Below, in pieces: positions 11,841 through 23,268 of a stretch of 64,000 nt of DNA. Each line of letters opens with the position of its first letter. Position 1 is the first letter of the stretch. The position numbers and the translations under genes were made by a program. Origin of the DNA: Hawksworthiomyces lignivorus (Eukaryota > Ascomycota > Sordariomycetes > Ophiostomatales > Ophiostomataceae). The stretch is taken from assembly GCA_002917075.1 (NCBI GenBank), contig NTMA01000012.1, positions 248,001 through 312,000 on the forward strand, read 5' to 3'. The notes under the pieces are model-generated. The model was given only the letters and a program-made list of their open reading frames with translations. It was not told the origin of the DNA and did no database searches.

Positions 11841-14345
11841 TTATACATTGGGAGAGAGGAGATCGTATTTGACGCAGCGCTCGACCTATAAAGAAAAAAA
11901 AAACGGAGCATTAGTAAATGTCAGGTCTCTTTCCGTAGAGTAAAAATGAAGACAAGGTGGCTGGGGTGGATGGGGAACGCTTACGTCTTCGACGCTGGCC
12001 TGCAGGAAGCGGCGGGTCTCGAGGCCGACCCAGATGCGGAGCATGGAGAAGTCGCCCTGCTTGACCATGCCGGCGCCGCTCTGGGCGCCGAGCTGGCGCA
12101 GGATGGGCAGGGAGGCGCTGAGGAGATCGACGTCCGGGTCGAGCTGGCGGCCGATGCCCTCGAGTAGTAGGATGCTGATGACGACGTTGACAAAGTCGCC
12201 CTCGAGGCGGACGTGGTGGGCGCGGACCATGGCGAGCACGCTCTGGAGGATGTCGCCGATCTTGACGTTGCCGAGCGCGAGCGTGCGCTGCTTGACCGAC
12301 AGCACGAGGTGCTGCATCTTGAGCGCAAAGACCTCCTCGTCGCGCACGGCCTCGGGCTGGCGGCAGCGCGCGCACATGAGGTGGCCGGCGCGGTAGCCGT
12401 CGAACTCGGCCACGGCGCGGAACAGGTCCAGGAAGTTCTGCCGGTTGACGGCGTTGAGCTGCGTGACCAGCCCCGTGTCGATGAAGACGAGCTGCGGGTG
12501 GAAGCCCTCGGCCTCGATGCGCGCCAGCTCCGCCTCCCAGGCGGCCACGTCGCGGCGGTGGCGGAACGGCCGCAGCCGCTCCAGCACCTGCTCGGTGACG
12601 TCGGGCTGGTCGGCCGGGTGGGGGCGATTTTTCTCGTGATCGCGGCCGCGCAGCGACAGGTCCGCCCGCTCCGCCTGGTAGAAGCGCACCATGATGTTGC
12701 CCGGGTGCAGGTCGGCATGCACAAAGTTGTCGAGCAGCACCATGCGCAGAAACGCGTCGAGGCCCTCGGACGCGATGTCGTGCTGGAACACGCCGCCGCC
12801 GTTCTCCATAAAGTCGGCCAGCGGGATGCCCTGGGCGAACTCCTCGACCAGCACCTGGCGCGTGGTGAACTCGGCGTAGGGGAACGGGAACCAGGCGGTC
12901 GTGCGCTCGCGGAAGTGGCGCCGGAACACGGCCAGGTTGGCTGCCTCGATGCGCAGGTCTAGCTGCAGCCGCATCATGGCACCAAACTGCGCCACCTCGT
13001 CCGGGAGCGACAGCCACTCGATGCTCGGCACCACGTCCAGCAGCACCGCGAAGAACCGCATGATCCGCAGGTCTCGCCGCACCGTCCGCTCCACCCCCGG
13101 ATGCAGCACTTTCACCGCCACGTACGACGACGGCACCCGCTTCGGCCCGCTCTTGAGCAGCGGCTCCACCCGCCGCCGCACCGCGCCCACCGCTACCGCC
13201 ACGCTCTGCCGCGGTGCTGACGCCCCCGCGCCCGCGCCCGCTGCCCCTTCCAGCGCGTCCTCGTCCGCGTCCGCCACGTCCGCGTCCAGCCCCGGCGCTA
13301 CCAGGTCCGCCCGCAGCTTTGCCTTGTACACCTGCGCGATGGCGCCCACGCCCAGCGGCTCCTCGTGGAACTCCTCAAAGATGTCGTCAAACGGCCGCCC
13401 GTCGAACGCCGCCTCCACCGTCTCGCGCGTCTTGCGCAGCGAGTGCGCCGGCGCGTTCGAGTGCAGCTTGGACAGGACGTCGCACAGCTCTGTCGGGAAG
13501 ATGTCCGACCGCGACGCCGCCCACTGGCCCAGCTGCAAGAGTAGCACAAGAGTCAGCATGGTGCAGAGAGTCATGGGGCGTGCACAAAAGCACAAGGGAG
13601 GACAAGGAGAATGCTAGCTGGCAGGGTCCCGCTCGTGGCACCGTACCTTGATAAACGTCGGCCCCGCCCATTCCATGCTTTTGACGAGAAAGCCGTACCA
13701 CCACAGGGCCCCCGTACGCTCGTTGTCGCGGTCGGGGTGCTGCCGGCCGAGCCAGGTGACCGGCAGCGTGACCATCAACGGGATAAAGATGAAGCTGAGC
13801 TGCAGGAAGCGGAGCCCCGTGCACAGGGGCTCCCAGACGTACGTGTCGAAGAAGATGGCGACGTGCTGCGCGGCGTGCCACAGCGCCCCGTGGCCGTCGT
13901 CTTTGCGGACCGTCTTCTTCATCTCGGCCCGCGACACCTCGAGCATGCGCGTCTCCGTCGTGTGGTCGGGGCCGATGTTGTCCTTCTCGCTCAGCCGCAC
14001 AAAGGCAGACGTTCCCAGCACTGCTGCGCCAGCTCCAACCGCCGCCTGAAGCGTAACCCGGGCCTGGCGAGCGCCACCTCCGCCGCCCGATCCATACCCG
14101 GAGCTGTTCTCAGAGCCCGAGTCATGCCGGAGTCTCGTTCCTAGTGCGACGGCCTGTCCCTGGGATCGCTGGCGTGCTGGCTGCCGCCAGGACACATGGA
14201 AGAACTGCAGCTGGCGGTGTTGGGGTGCTCTTGCACGAGAAACGAAAGACCGCAATGTATGCTGGCTGCAGGATGATGTTCGAAGGGTAAGAAGACGCAG
14301 GGGAAGACACCCCAGCCGCACCGCTGGGGGGAGAAGCGGTTGCAT
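11841..14345 (-). CDS. ABC1/UbiB atypical kinase, Cqd1/ADCK2-like, mitochondrial
   Basis: Three exons read on the minus strand: 14345-13647, 13532-11985 and 11885-11841, giving 763 residues. Splice signals are GTACGG...GCAG and GTAAGC...ATAG, both in phase. The N-terminus is rich in Arg, Ser and Leu with few acids, like a mitochondrial presequence. A hydrophobic stretch (LSFIFIPLMVTLPVTWLG, near residue 205) precedes the kinase part. Family signatures are clear: KxGQ as KLGQWAASR (Lys233), an Ala/Gly loop GVGAIAQVYKA, VAVKVLHPG, the catalytic HADLHPGN (His505 to Asn512) and DTG at 585-587 in the DFG position. The WAGPTFIKLGQWAASR context is that of yeast Cqd1 and human ADCK2, linked to coenzyme Q distribution, rather than Coq8. 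The second intron lies just before the last 14 residues. Upstream in-frame codons to 14405 lack an ATG. Confidence 0.85.
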
Positions 14346-14891
14346 GACGGGACGAACCGCAGAAATAGTATGAAGAAGCACACTTCCTCGTCTCACCGGG
14401 AACACATGGTAGAGCTAGAAGAGACGCAACCACTGGTCGGTCAACGGCCAGACAATGTTTTGTATGACATGGAGAGTCGTCGAGAATGTAGATGTGACGT
14501 AGTTGACGATGCTGGAAGTCGGTGCTTATGTGGCACTTATAGTACATAGAATACAGCTGTGCGCTGTATACAATTATAAGTACAGATTTGTACAGTTTAT
14601 AGTGGTGCTCCTTAGCGCTTACCCGGGTGGGGCCGGGACGGATTAGATGGAAAACAGTAAGAAAAAAAAAAGTTTCTCGGGCGGTGTCGGACGGCAGATG
14701 CTACACTAAAGCGAACAATGGCTGCTGATAAACTGGAAGCACCTCATTGCCTCACTTTTTTTTTCTTTTATCTTTGGTCTTTTTTGCGACAAGCATATCA
14801 TCTGCTGTCCCCGGATTGCTTCAATTACCCTGTCTCAGCTCTTACTTGCGTCTCTTTGGTGCAGAGAGAGATATCCGTCTTTAGACTCACA
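14346..14891. promoter_or_regulatory. Divergent promoter of two mitochondrial genes
   Basis: About 550 bp between the start codons of the ABC1 kinase gene (minus) and the cytochrome c heme lyase gene (plus). Both products are predicted mitochondrial, so one bidirectional promoter could serve both. I did not find a convincing CCAAT or other named site, so the shared regulation is inference from the layout. Confidence 0.4.
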
Positions 14892-16062
14892 ATGGGCTGG
14901 TTCTGGGCTGACACGACGCCAACGCCAACGGCGAGGGCAACATCGTCACAGGCTTCCTGCCCGGTCAAGCTCCCCGCTTCACATCCTCCCATTCCTGGCA
15001 AAGTTCCAGCAGGAGCACCGCCGGTACGATAACACCATTGAGGCTTGTATTCGGCCAGAATTGCAGGATTGTTGCTGACATTGTATCTTCAGCGCGGCTG
15101 CCCCATGCACAATGCCACAGTGGACGCCCTGAGCGGAAAAGCCTTCGCTCACCCTTCCCCGTCGAACGCCGCCCCTCCTCCTTCCTCAGCACCATCAGGC
15201 TGCCCCGTTCCTCACGGTCAGCGCGGTGGCGCTGCTGATGCCGATAGCAACGGCTCTGCCCTCTCCAAGCTCAACCCCCTCAACTACATGTTCCGCGACC
15301 TCTCGCAGGCGCGGGCGCCGAACCAGAGCGTCGCGTTGCCGACGTCGCGCGAGGAGTCGACGATCCCGCGGGGCGACGGCGACGGCAACTGGGAGTACCC
15401 GTCGCCGCAGCAGATGTACAACGCGCTACTGCGCAAGGGCTACACGGACACGGACGCCACGGCCGTCGAGAGCATGGTGGCCGTGCACAACTTTCTCAAC
15501 GAGGGCGCCTGGGCCGAGATCGTCGAGTGGGAGCGCCGCTTTGGCCGCGGGCTGGCCCGCGGCTGGCAGATCAGCAGCCGCGGCGAAGAGCACGCTAGCG
15601 CCGTCGTCGACGAGCTGGCGCGCCGTGAGGGCGTCAGCCCGGATGCCGAGCCCAAGCTGGTCCGCTTCCAGGGGCGGCCGGGCGACATGACGCCCAAGGC
15701 GGCCATGGTGCAGCTCCTGGGGCGGCTGTATCCGTCTAAATTTGGGTAGGTGGCGGAACGAAACAAAATAAAAGGACAAAGAAGAGAAACCAGTGCTAAC
15801 TTCTCATCTAAGAACCGAACCGCCCTTTGACCGTCACGACTGGTACGTCGCGCGGAGAATCAACGGCCAGGAGAAAGAAGTCCGCTATGTCATCGACTAC
15901 TACACGGGCCCGCCTGAGCCCACTGGCGAGCCCGTCTTCTACCTCGATGTGCGGCCAGCCATGACCCCCACCGGCGCCGTCGAGCGGCTGATGCGCTGGG
16001 GCGGCGACGTCTGGTGGCGGGCTTCCGGCGGCGATGCACGCGTAGGACAAAGGAGCTCTTAA
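14892..16062 (+). CDS. CYC3: Holocytochrome c synthase (cytochrome c heme lyase)
   Basis: Three exons, 14892-15023, 15093-15745 and 15813-16062, give 344 residues; introns are GTACGA...TCAG and GTAGGT...TAAG, with a CTAAC branch in the second. The enzyme attaches heme covalently to apocytochrome c in the mitochondrial intermembrane space. Recognisable family segments are [37 protein letters not shown] (its His matches the heme-ligand His154 of human HCCS), [33 protein letters not shown] and LDVRPAMTP. The N-terminus has three Cys-Pro motifs (Cys23, Cys47, Cys81), the heme-regulatory type common in this family. The fungal protein could serve cytochrome c, c1 or both; the overall form fits the CYC3 type. 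It is divergent with the ABC1 kinase gene. Confidence 0.92.
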
Positions 16063-17476
16063 CGATGAGCAGATAGGTGGGCTGTGGAAACTATGTGTGT
16101 ACGATTTGCGTAAGCCACTCACATGGGAAGGCGAAGGATCATAACTGTGTTTCAAGCGAACGTCTTTTGCCTTTTCTCAACGAGTCATTCGGGTCTGGAC
16201 GGTATTGAGCATTTATAGACAGGAGGCTATTTCTGGAGGGTGTTTCCTGCCTTGGGAGTTTTCATGCGGCTTCTGTGTATATGTCTTCCCCTCTCTATAG
16301 GATTTTGGAAATCTAATGTCTGTTACGTGACTATTGTGGTGTCTCTCATGTGCATTCAGCATCAACTTAATGTAGATGTTTTTTTTTAGTCATGGAAAAG
16401 ACGACAATGCGGCCGCTCTGAGCGTGATGCAGACAGAACTGAGGGCGGTGATGCAGGTTCACAGCTGGGTAACATTCATTGGCACGGCTAACCTAGACAA
16501 TACACCGAGTGGACTGTCCAGCGTTGCTTGATTCCACTCTGATCTCTGCTCTCGTCTTCCGCTTTGTCCCGTCTCAGCTATCACAGCTGTCTCACGATTG
16601 GATGAGGCTGAGCATTTCCAAGATTCGGGTTGCCTCGTTTGGCAACACGGACCGGCTTCGGGCAAAGGATTCTCACCCGCGGTAATGGCAAGCAGAAGGT
16701 ATAGATGTCTTGAGGTGAGAAAGGGAGTGAAGAGAACTGGAGACGTTCCGCCCGTGGAGGCGGAGTCAGGAAATGCAAAAATGCAGCCAATGACAATTAA
16801 AACGAATGCCCGCCAAGATCGATAATTTGGCGAGAAAAATTCTAATTCAAGTAAAATTGACTCTCAAAATAAAATAAATAATAATAAGTAGTAAGTAAGG
16901 AATTGCAGTTTTCCACACAGGAAGGTGCAAATATTGACAGTGTGAGTCAGTGGTTGTCCCTTTCCATTTTCGTTGGTAATAAGCCGCAACCGAGAGCGGC
17001 TCTTTCCCGATGTAAGCAAATGCAGTTAATCGACACAATTACAGCGACCCTTACACTGTAGCAGCGGCCGGTGCCTTCCGCTTTGACTGCTCTGCGGCAC
17101 GTCATCGGGCAACCAGTGCCGATGATTTTCTTAATGTATCCACTAAAATCGCTTGGCTGGATCGCTCTTTCTTCAATCCCCCATGTCCGTGCTCTAATGG
17201 AGTAATACCAGCAGGGAAACTGTGCCCCTCCCCCACTAAGAAAAAGAGAAAGAGCGGAATTGGAAGGGGAATTGAGACAAAGCCAAAGGCCAAAAGGGCC
17301 AAAAGGGCCAAAAGGGCCAAAAGGCAGAATGGCACTAAAAAAACGCGCAAAACGTAAATATTTTCAGATCGGCCCTTCGCTCTGCCGTTTGCGTTTTCTC
17401 CTCTTCTTCTTCTTCTTTTTCTTCGGTTTGGCGATTTCGACCTTTTTTTGACCCCCCTTTCTTTGGCCTTTCCATT
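16063..17476. other. Intergenic region upstream of adenylosuccinate synthetase
   Basis: About 1.4 kb with no convincing protein. It contains an A/T-rich part (16830-16900) and, 150-190 bp before the next start codon, a short 10-bp tandem repeat listed separately. A pyrimidine-rich run (about 17398-17470) directly precedes the ATG, as is common in fungal leaders. Confidence 0.45.
17288..17326. repeat. 10-bp tandem repeat, unit GCCAAAAGGG
   Basis: Nearly four copies of a 10-bp unit lie about 150 bp before the adenylosuccinate synthetase ATG. Each junction forms a GGCC palindrome. The spacing is about one helical turn, so any bound protein would face one side of the DNA. Confidence 0.8.
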
Positions 17477-20026
17477 ATGGCAACAATCATTCTTGGCTCC
17501 CAATGGGGTAAGTTTTGTCTCTTGTGTTTTGTCTCCTGCGGTGCCATGTCCGGTGTCGCATCTCATGCGGCGCGTGTGCATTCCACCTTAGCTGTCTAAC
17601 AGCACCGCCGTGCCGCCATGGCTATGCATCTTGCCATTGAGTCTCAGATCCGTGGTGTTTTGGCGAGCAAATACTGACATTGGCACCTCATCGCTACTAG
17701 GAGACGAAGGTGTACGTATTCAAGCTTCGCCATACCGCTTCCAGTGTCAATGGCTTCTCTAACGGGCTGAACCTCCCATCGGTACAGAAAGGCAAACTCA
17801 CAGACCACCTGCTTGCGACGAACGCATTCGACATCTGCGCACGCGCAGCCGGCGGTCACAATGCTGGCCATTCGATCAGGTGAGCCTCCCTTTCGCATCT
17901 TTAGCCAAGCGCCCCAGGACCTCAGCGAGATGCGCCGCAGAGATGCTGCAGGCTGACCCTGGCGCATATTGCCCCACCATTTTGTTTGTAAATACACAGG
18001 GCTGACAATATGGGGGACTGAGGGACCGGGCCGGTCCTTTTCGTGTCCCTGTAATAATTGTTCTAGGACCGGCAACCAGAGCTACAGGTAGAGACAATTC
18101 TACAGCGCGTGTTTTACCATTGCCGTTGTTTGCTCTATATGCAAAATTTCAACGAGGCAGCAGCGGTGCTTCTCAGGCCCTCGATACAATGGAGGGTGTG
18201 TGCTGTGCTTCTGCTGCCTCCCGATTCAAGCGATGTAACTATTGAAATATGCAAAGAGAGCAGCAGGGCTGACGTGCGGTTCTCCCGTATTCTAGCTTCC
18301 ATTTATTGCGTAAGTCACGGTAGATAACTCTCGTTTGCTTCTTTTACTCGTGTTTTAGCTAAAACATCGCGCACAGCATCTGGCTTGGTCAATCCGAAAA
18401 CCGACAACCTCATCGGCTCGAGCGTGGTCTTCAATTCCGAAGCCTTTTTCAAGGTAGGCGCCGTGACCGGCAGCAGCGAGCACTCTTTGCACCAGAACGC
18501 TAATAATCGCGACAGGAGCTCTCCGAGCTTGATGCCAAGGGCGTGCCGAACGTTCACGAGCGCATCCACGTGAGCTCGCGATGCCACCTCAATTTCACGC
18601 TTCACGCCGCAGTGGATGGCCTCTCAGAGGTTGAGCTCGGGTCGGAGCAAATCGGTACCACAAAACGGGGCATTGGTCCATCTTACAGCACCAAGGCCTC
18701 TCGCGACGGCCTGCGGATCATCGACCTATACGGCGACTCCTTCGAGCGGAAGCTGCGCCAAATGGCTGATAGCTACCGCAAGCGCTACGGTGACCTGCTC
18801 AAGTACGATGTCGAGGAAGAGCTCAGCAGATACAGCGACTACAAGGAGAAGCTGCGTCCCTACATCGTTGACGCCGTCGAATACATGAGTGCTGCACAAC
18901 AGCAGAAGAAGTCGATCCTTGTGGAGGGATCGCAGGCATTGAGTATGACGCAATCCTGCCGTTCTTTCCTGGGTGATATTATATTATAACGCTGCTGGAT
19001 GTCGTACTAATGTTCTTGCGCAGTGCTTGATATTGACTATGGCACATACCCCTATGTGACGTCATCCAACACTGGCCTGGGTGGCTGCATCCAGGGTCTT
19101 ACTCTCAGCCCTTCCAATATCAAGTGCGTTTCTTCTCTGTGGGAGCTTCTGTTTGTTGTCTTGGTTGTCTTGCAGCTATTAACCTTCTCATCGTAGGAAC
19201 ATCATCGCCGTCGTAAAGGCATACGTATGAATTACACCATTTTTGACAATTCTTTATAATGCCAAAAATATACTAATGCGCTCATGGTTAGACGACAAGA
19301 GTCGGGGGTGGCCCGTTCCTCACAGAGCAGCTCAATGAGGTCGGCACCAAGCTGCAGGAAATTGGCGGCGAGATTGTAAGTCCGGAATGCCCAGTCCTGG
19401 TTTCGTGATTTCAAGACGCGATGCTGATACGGATCAGGGTGTGTCGACTGGTCGCCGGAGAAGATGTGGCTGGCTGGACCTGGTCGTCTTGAAATACTCG
19501 ACGGCCGTAAACCGTAAGTCTTTCGCAAATTTATTTATCCGTGACTGATGAACATTGCTGACGAAGAAATTTCAGACTATACCTCCATCAACCTGACGAA
19601 GCGTAAGTTCCTGGATCTTACTGCTTCACCAAGGCCGTATTATTTAATGCTAACAAGTTGCTTAGTTGACGTTCTTGACACCTTCCCGACGATCCGCGTC
19701 GCGACGGCCTACATAACTCCCGAAGGCAAGAAAGTCACTACTTTCCCGGCTAATATCAGCGAGGTAGGCTATCTTCTTCTTTGTACCTGCTGCAAGAACG
19801 ACCTCTCGCTTTGGGGCTTATCGCTGACATGTTGCAGCTCGAGAAGTACACCGTCGAATACACCGACTTTGAGGGCTGGCAGACATCCACCCAGGGCGTG
19901 CGGAAATGGGAAGAGCTTCCGCCGCAGGCGCAGAAGTACATCGCTCTGATTGAGTCCTTTGTTGGCGTCAAGGTGACCTATATTGGCACAGGCCAGGACC
20001 GCGAGGATATGATTGTTCTGGCGTAA
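17477..20026 (+). CDS. ADE12: Adenylosuccinate synthetase, 14 exons with microexons
   Basis: Joins IMP and aspartate using GTP, the first committed step to AMP. Exons: 17477-17507, 17701-17711, 17788-17879, 18067-18087, 18296-18309, 18377-18453, 18516-18942, 19024-19123, 19197-19224, 19292-19375, 19438-19513, 19576-19602, 19666-19763, 19838-20026; total 1275 nt, 424 residues, the normal family length. All introns are GT...AG and in phase. Key motifs are WGDEGKGKL (residues 10-18, P-loop-like, split by the 11-bp exon 2), GGHNAGHS (36-43), FHLLPSG (53-59, built from the 14-bp exon 5), [54 protein letters not shown] and LTKLDVLD. Thr is replaced by Ser in GHS and Pro by Leu in GGPFLTEQ. It looks intact and functional. 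Confidence 0.92.
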
Positions 20027-21433
20027 AGAGCTGAGCGGCGTATATTGGCCGGCAGGCAACCTGTCTGATCGTACTCGTTTTGGTGCACATTTCGTGATCG
20101 TTTTGCCGTTTTCAAATTTCTCGATCTCCATGAGAGATTCGGGAACCAAAAAAAAAAGCATAGAACAATAAAAGCAGAGACATGATAAACTGCGCGATAG
20201 ACTCGTTTCCTATACAATTTCCAAAGACACATCATCTTTCCAGAATTCCAGAGGATATGTGAACTTGTCCCGCCAACCAACAGAAATTGCGAAACTGTTT
20301 CTTTTCCTAGCGATGCAAATCTGATGTTATGCCGGGAAATAAAGGCATGATCGAGAAGACTTGAGCACGTGAACCAAGAGAATTCGGATTTCTCATTTCT
20401 TTCTTTATCGCCTGCATTCTTATGTTTTCCTCTTCCGTATCTCTTTCATTCTCATTTAATGCAACTTCTGCACCGCATCCATGTCAGACAGTCTTGGCTC
20501 GCCCAACTGGCTGGTATTCATTCAAATGCAACCAGGATATGAGGACACTAGGGTTGCAAATTGAGCCCGTTCACGCAGGTGGACAAATGTGGAGAAGGCG
20601 AAGGAGGTGATGCGAGACACACAGGGCCAATTGGTGCTCAAGAGCTGCCTGTGATCGACCAGCCTGATGCTCGGTTCTCTTGGCTTCCGCATAAGGTACG
20701 ATTACAATCAGGTAGCTGGTACGTGAATCGCTGGCAAGAAGAGGCAACGAGGCGATGCAATCCTTTTCAATGCCTATTGAATGTCGCTGCAGCTGACTAG
20801 GACAGGCAATGGGGCAAGTGACCCCCCCTAGCTGAACCATGCCCAGACCTAATAAAGACATCGCGTGCCTCAGAAGGTTCGCTGGATCTCATACCCACCA
20901 TCACCACCATTACCACACACCAGCGCTTCCAATGCGGCTATACCCACTACAGCTGCAAGCCTTGCTCCATCTGCACGCACACGAGTGTACCAGCTGCAAA
21001 TGTCGTCAGCTGACGGTAGATTCAGGTGAGATTCAATTATTGGTTTCTGCTGCGTTGAAGAAGGAATTTTCTTGCCAATACAAGCTATTGTTTTAGCTTC
21101 TCCAATCAAGGAGCTTTCCCATCATTTCAATATCTTCATTGCAACACAAGATTGGCACATATAGCCCAGATAGCTCCCCAGCGTTTCAAAATTGTTCGCA
21201 ACTTAATATTATCTCAAACATATACGCAGGGAGCGTCTCTTCTTTTTCCTTTTTTTTTCTCCCATTTCCATTCCTGTGTTTTCTTGGCTGCTACGCTGCA
21301 CACACGCGACAACAACGGACGAAGAGAGGAGTCTCGTGCTCTTTTCAGAAAGTTATTATACGCATAGCGACACTGCTGCATTGGTTAGATATTTGTAAAT
21401 TTTGCACGGAAGAGCAAAGAGAAAGAGCCAAAC
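20027..21433. other. Intergenic region, no gene seen
   Basis: About 1.4 kb between two plus-strand genes. Open frames are short; one at 20839-21096 has a His-rich run but no family resemblance. A T-rich tract near 21240-21265 lies upstream of the App1-like gene and suits a promoter or leader. Confidence 0.45.
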
Positions 21434-22947
21434 ATGTCGTCGTCTTCGTCAGAGGCTTCTTCTACAGACCGGTCGTTGGCTGCTGCGACTAGCGCTGATG
21501 CTGCTGTGCTCGCAACATCGACGCACCCCGCCGCCGCCAACGCCCACCGGCTTCAGCTCCTCACCCGCAAGCAGCGGCAGTTTTCCGATCTCGAAGCTGC
21601 TCTACCTAGCCGGAGTAGCGCCCTGAACTTGTCCGGTCCGGCTAGCATCCTCAAATCTGTCTCTAAGGCAAGCGCGAAGTCTTCGCGGTTGACCGACCTG
21701 CTCTCATTTCTGGGCCCGCGGAACCCGCTTCCGCAGCCTGTCACAGACAAGGACAGCGTTTGGATTCTCGACAATGTGGCTTATAGGGATGATGCCACAG
21801 ATAGGTGGCACGCTGAATATGTCATCGCTGTCATGGCGCAGCACCCGACGAGCAAGGTCGTCGACGCCGTGCGCGCCGTGGCCGATAAGCTTGGTCTTGG
21901 CGACGAGGACGACGATGCCCTTAAAACGATTGAGAAGCGCATCATTCCATTTCTGCAGGATATTCTGCCAGGACGCCAGGTCTCTGCTCTGCACGGTACC
22001 GACTGGCGGTTACTATTCAGCCCTGGTGGCCGCAACGGCTTGAGCAGCGACGTGCGCCATCTACCCGGTGCCGCGCCGGGGGAGCTCGTACCAACACGCG
22101 CCGAAGTGCCGCCTGGCGCCAATGGCATCTTGCACATGCAGACATTCTACCCGGAACCGGAGGGCTGGGGCGTCATCTCTGACATCGACGACACGATCAA
22201 GCTGACGCAGACGAGCGACCCTATTGGCATCTTGCAGAAGACATTTGTGGACCCGCCGACGCCGATCCAGGGCATGCCGGAGCTCTACAAGTACCTGCAG
22301 GCTCAGTTGGGTCCTGCATCGCCCTTCTTCTACCTGTCGGCGTCACCCTACAACCTGTACCCGTTTCTGCACGAGTTCCGGAGCGATTTCTATCCACATG
22401 GCGCCCTCATCCTGCGTGACGCCGAGATAATGAGCGTGTCGGGCTTGCTGTCGACTCTAACGCTGGGCACCCAGGCGTACAAGGTGGACCGCATGCACAA
22501 GATCCACGGGTGGCTACCGCGCAAGACGTTTGTGTGCATCGGCGACAGCACACAGAGCGATCCAGAGGCCTACGGCGAGATGTGAGTGCTCCAATTTACA
22601 AGAACGTAGGCGGAACCAGTCTTCCGTCTTCTTTATTTCTCCTCCACCGTCCCTTTTCTGGGTGACTGATTATCTGACAAATGCGTAGTTACCGTACATT
22701 CCCCGGCTGGGTCAAGCTGATTCTCATCCGCAAAGTCACCGACATCGCGGCGGTTGGCATTGCCGAGAAGAACGAGCCGGAGCGCTTCGAGAAGGCCTTC
22801 CAGGACGTGCCCACGGATATTTGGCATGTCTTCGAAGACCCCTCTGAGTGCTACGCGCTTGTTCAGGCAGCGGTGGGTAGTACGGCTGCGCCTGTAACCT
22901 CGGCAGGAGGTGAAGATGATGCGCCAGCTGCTTACGCGGACGAATGA
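21434..22947 (+). CDS. App1-like phosphatidate phosphatase domain protein (DUF2183)
   Basis: Two exons, 21434-22581 and 22689-22947, encode 468 residues; the intron is GTGAGT...GTAG and splits an Ile codon, giving GEIYRTFPGW across the joint. The catalytic signature DIDDT (Asp250 to Thr254, within VISDIDDTIKLT) is the DxDxT motif of haloacid-dehalogenase-type phosphatases. It is followed by FFYLSASPYNLYPFL and KTFVCIGDSTQSDPE, both typical of the App1 catalytic domain. Yeast App1 is a Mg2+-dependent phosphatidate phosphatase making diacylglycerol, found at actin patches. This protein has only a short Ser/Ala-rich N-terminus and lacks a recognisable long actin-associated tail. The substrate is inferred from the family. 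Confidence 0.85.
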
Positions 22948-23268
22948 GAGAATTCTGGTACAGCTAATAAGGGGAAATTCGATGAGCCAGATTGACAATA
23001 ATAGGTGAAAATGATCTCTGTTCAGGGTATGTATTTAGGATGGCGTTTTGACACGAATCTGCTATATCAATCTCCTTTTTTTGATTATAAGGATCTAGGA
23101 TGGGCGGTAGACCTATCTGGACAGAATATATTCTTGTTCTATTAATTTGAATATCAAGCTGGTAATGAACAATTCATCTAAGCTTTCTCCGAAATGCAAG
23201 GCAAATACTACTAGGTAATCAGAAACTAAAACGACACGCCCTTCTTTCTCCAACGTTGCCAAGCTCCA
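22948..23268. other. Convergent 3' intergenic spacer
   Basis: About 320 bp between the stop codons of the App1-like gene and the oppositely oriented dehydrogenase gene. It is A/T-rich and presumably two 3' UTRs; nothing else was seen. Confidence 0.5.

Noticed and set aside
14346..14405. N-terminal extension of the ABC1 kinase to 14405
   Set aside because: The extension lacks an ATG (it would start at GTG); the nearest ATG at 14407 is out of frame. ATG 14345 opens a presequence-like N-terminus.
17880..18400. Adenylosuccinate synthetase seemed to lack its conserved FHILPSG-type segment and so to be a pseudogene
   Set aside because: Two small exons (18067-18087 and 18296-18309) and an acceptor at 18376 restore the segment in phase with proper splice signals.
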